Positions 5,006 through 5,059 of a stretch of 5,059 bases of DNA are shown piece after piece (position 1 is the first letter of the stretch; every line of letters begins with the position of its first letter). The notes under the pieces were generated by a model. The model searched no databases, was not told where the DNA came from, and saw only the letters and a program-made list of their open reading frames with translations. Source of the stretch: Pseudomonadota bacterium (GTDB lineage: Bacteria > Pseudomonadota > Gammaproteobacteria > Burkholderiales > Burkholderiaceae_B); assembly GCA_023432075.1 (NCBI GenBank), contig JAEYVD010000282.1:1-5059 (forward strand), read 5' to 3'. The translations under genes were made by a program, and so were the position numbers.

Positions 5006-5059
5006 ATGGCTCTGCAATGCGGCATCGTCGGCCTGCCCAACGTTGGCAAATCGACACTC
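5006..5059 (+). CDS. ychF: Redox-regulated OBG-family ATPase YchF, N-terminal fragment (3' partial)
   Basis: Only the first 18 codons are present: MALQCGIVGLPNVGKSTL. GLPNVGKST is the P-loop (G1) typical of YchF/Ola1, which unusually prefers ATP to GTP and associates with ribosomes. The MxLxCGIVGLPNVGKST start is highly characteristic of YchF, and its position just beyond pth fits, since pth-ychF is a widely conserved pair. Here the two are separated by the CPBP gene. The gene continues beyond the window, so nothing can be said about its later domains. Confidence 0.93.
   Translation, partial: MALQCGIVGLPNVGKSTL

Noticed and set aside
1..5059. CRISPR arrays, insertion sequences or long direct repeats
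   Set aside because: No regularly spaced repeats, transposase fragments or terminal inverted repeats were seen on reading the window; only local hairpins occur.

Overview
The window is about 5 kb of GC-rich DNA coding entirely on the + strand. It looks like conserved core chromosome of a betaproteobacterium in the Burkholderiales, most likely Alcaligenaceae (Bordetella or Achromobacter type). The Prs, L25, Pth and IspE sequences and the order ispE – tRNA-Gln – prs – rplY – pth – ychF point there. The assignment rests on recalled protein families and gene order, not on a search.

Layout. 1-327 is the 3' end of a methyl-accepting chemotaxis protein gene. 328-456 holds two stem-loops and a possible -10 box. 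457-1398 is ispE (isoprenoid precursor synthesis). 1400-1476 is tRNA-Gln(UUG), starting one base after the ispE stop codon and followed by a strong intrinsic terminator. 1651-2601 is prs (PRPP synthetase). 2602-2750 is a leader with three consecutive stem-loops. 2751-3362 is rplY (ribosomal protein L25/Ctc), followed by a strong terminator. 3462-4058 is pth (peptidyl-tRNA hydrolase), overlapped by one base by a CPBP-family membrane protease gene (4058-4828). 4829-5005 is a non-coding gap, and ychF (OBG-family ATPase) begins at 5006 and runs off the end.

The genes form a housekeeping set: isoprenoid supply (IspE), PRPP for nucleotides, His and Trp (Prs), and translation (tRNA-Gln, L25, Pth, YchF). 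The chemotaxis receptor and the CPBP protease are accessory neighbours at either side.

The most notable signals are regulatory and compositional. The 3' 45% of ispE falls to about 50% G+C, from about 68% in its 5' part (my hand counts). That AT-richer part contains two sigma70-like promoters inside the reading frame. The second, TTGGCA-17 bp-TATAAT with a GC-rich discriminator, is well placed to drive tRNA-Gln. The prs-rplY leader has three tandem hairpins. The rplY terminator ends only 18 bases before the pth start codon and may itself hold the pth -35 element. I found no wholly novel system; this is mostly ordinary core genome with unusual transcription architecture.
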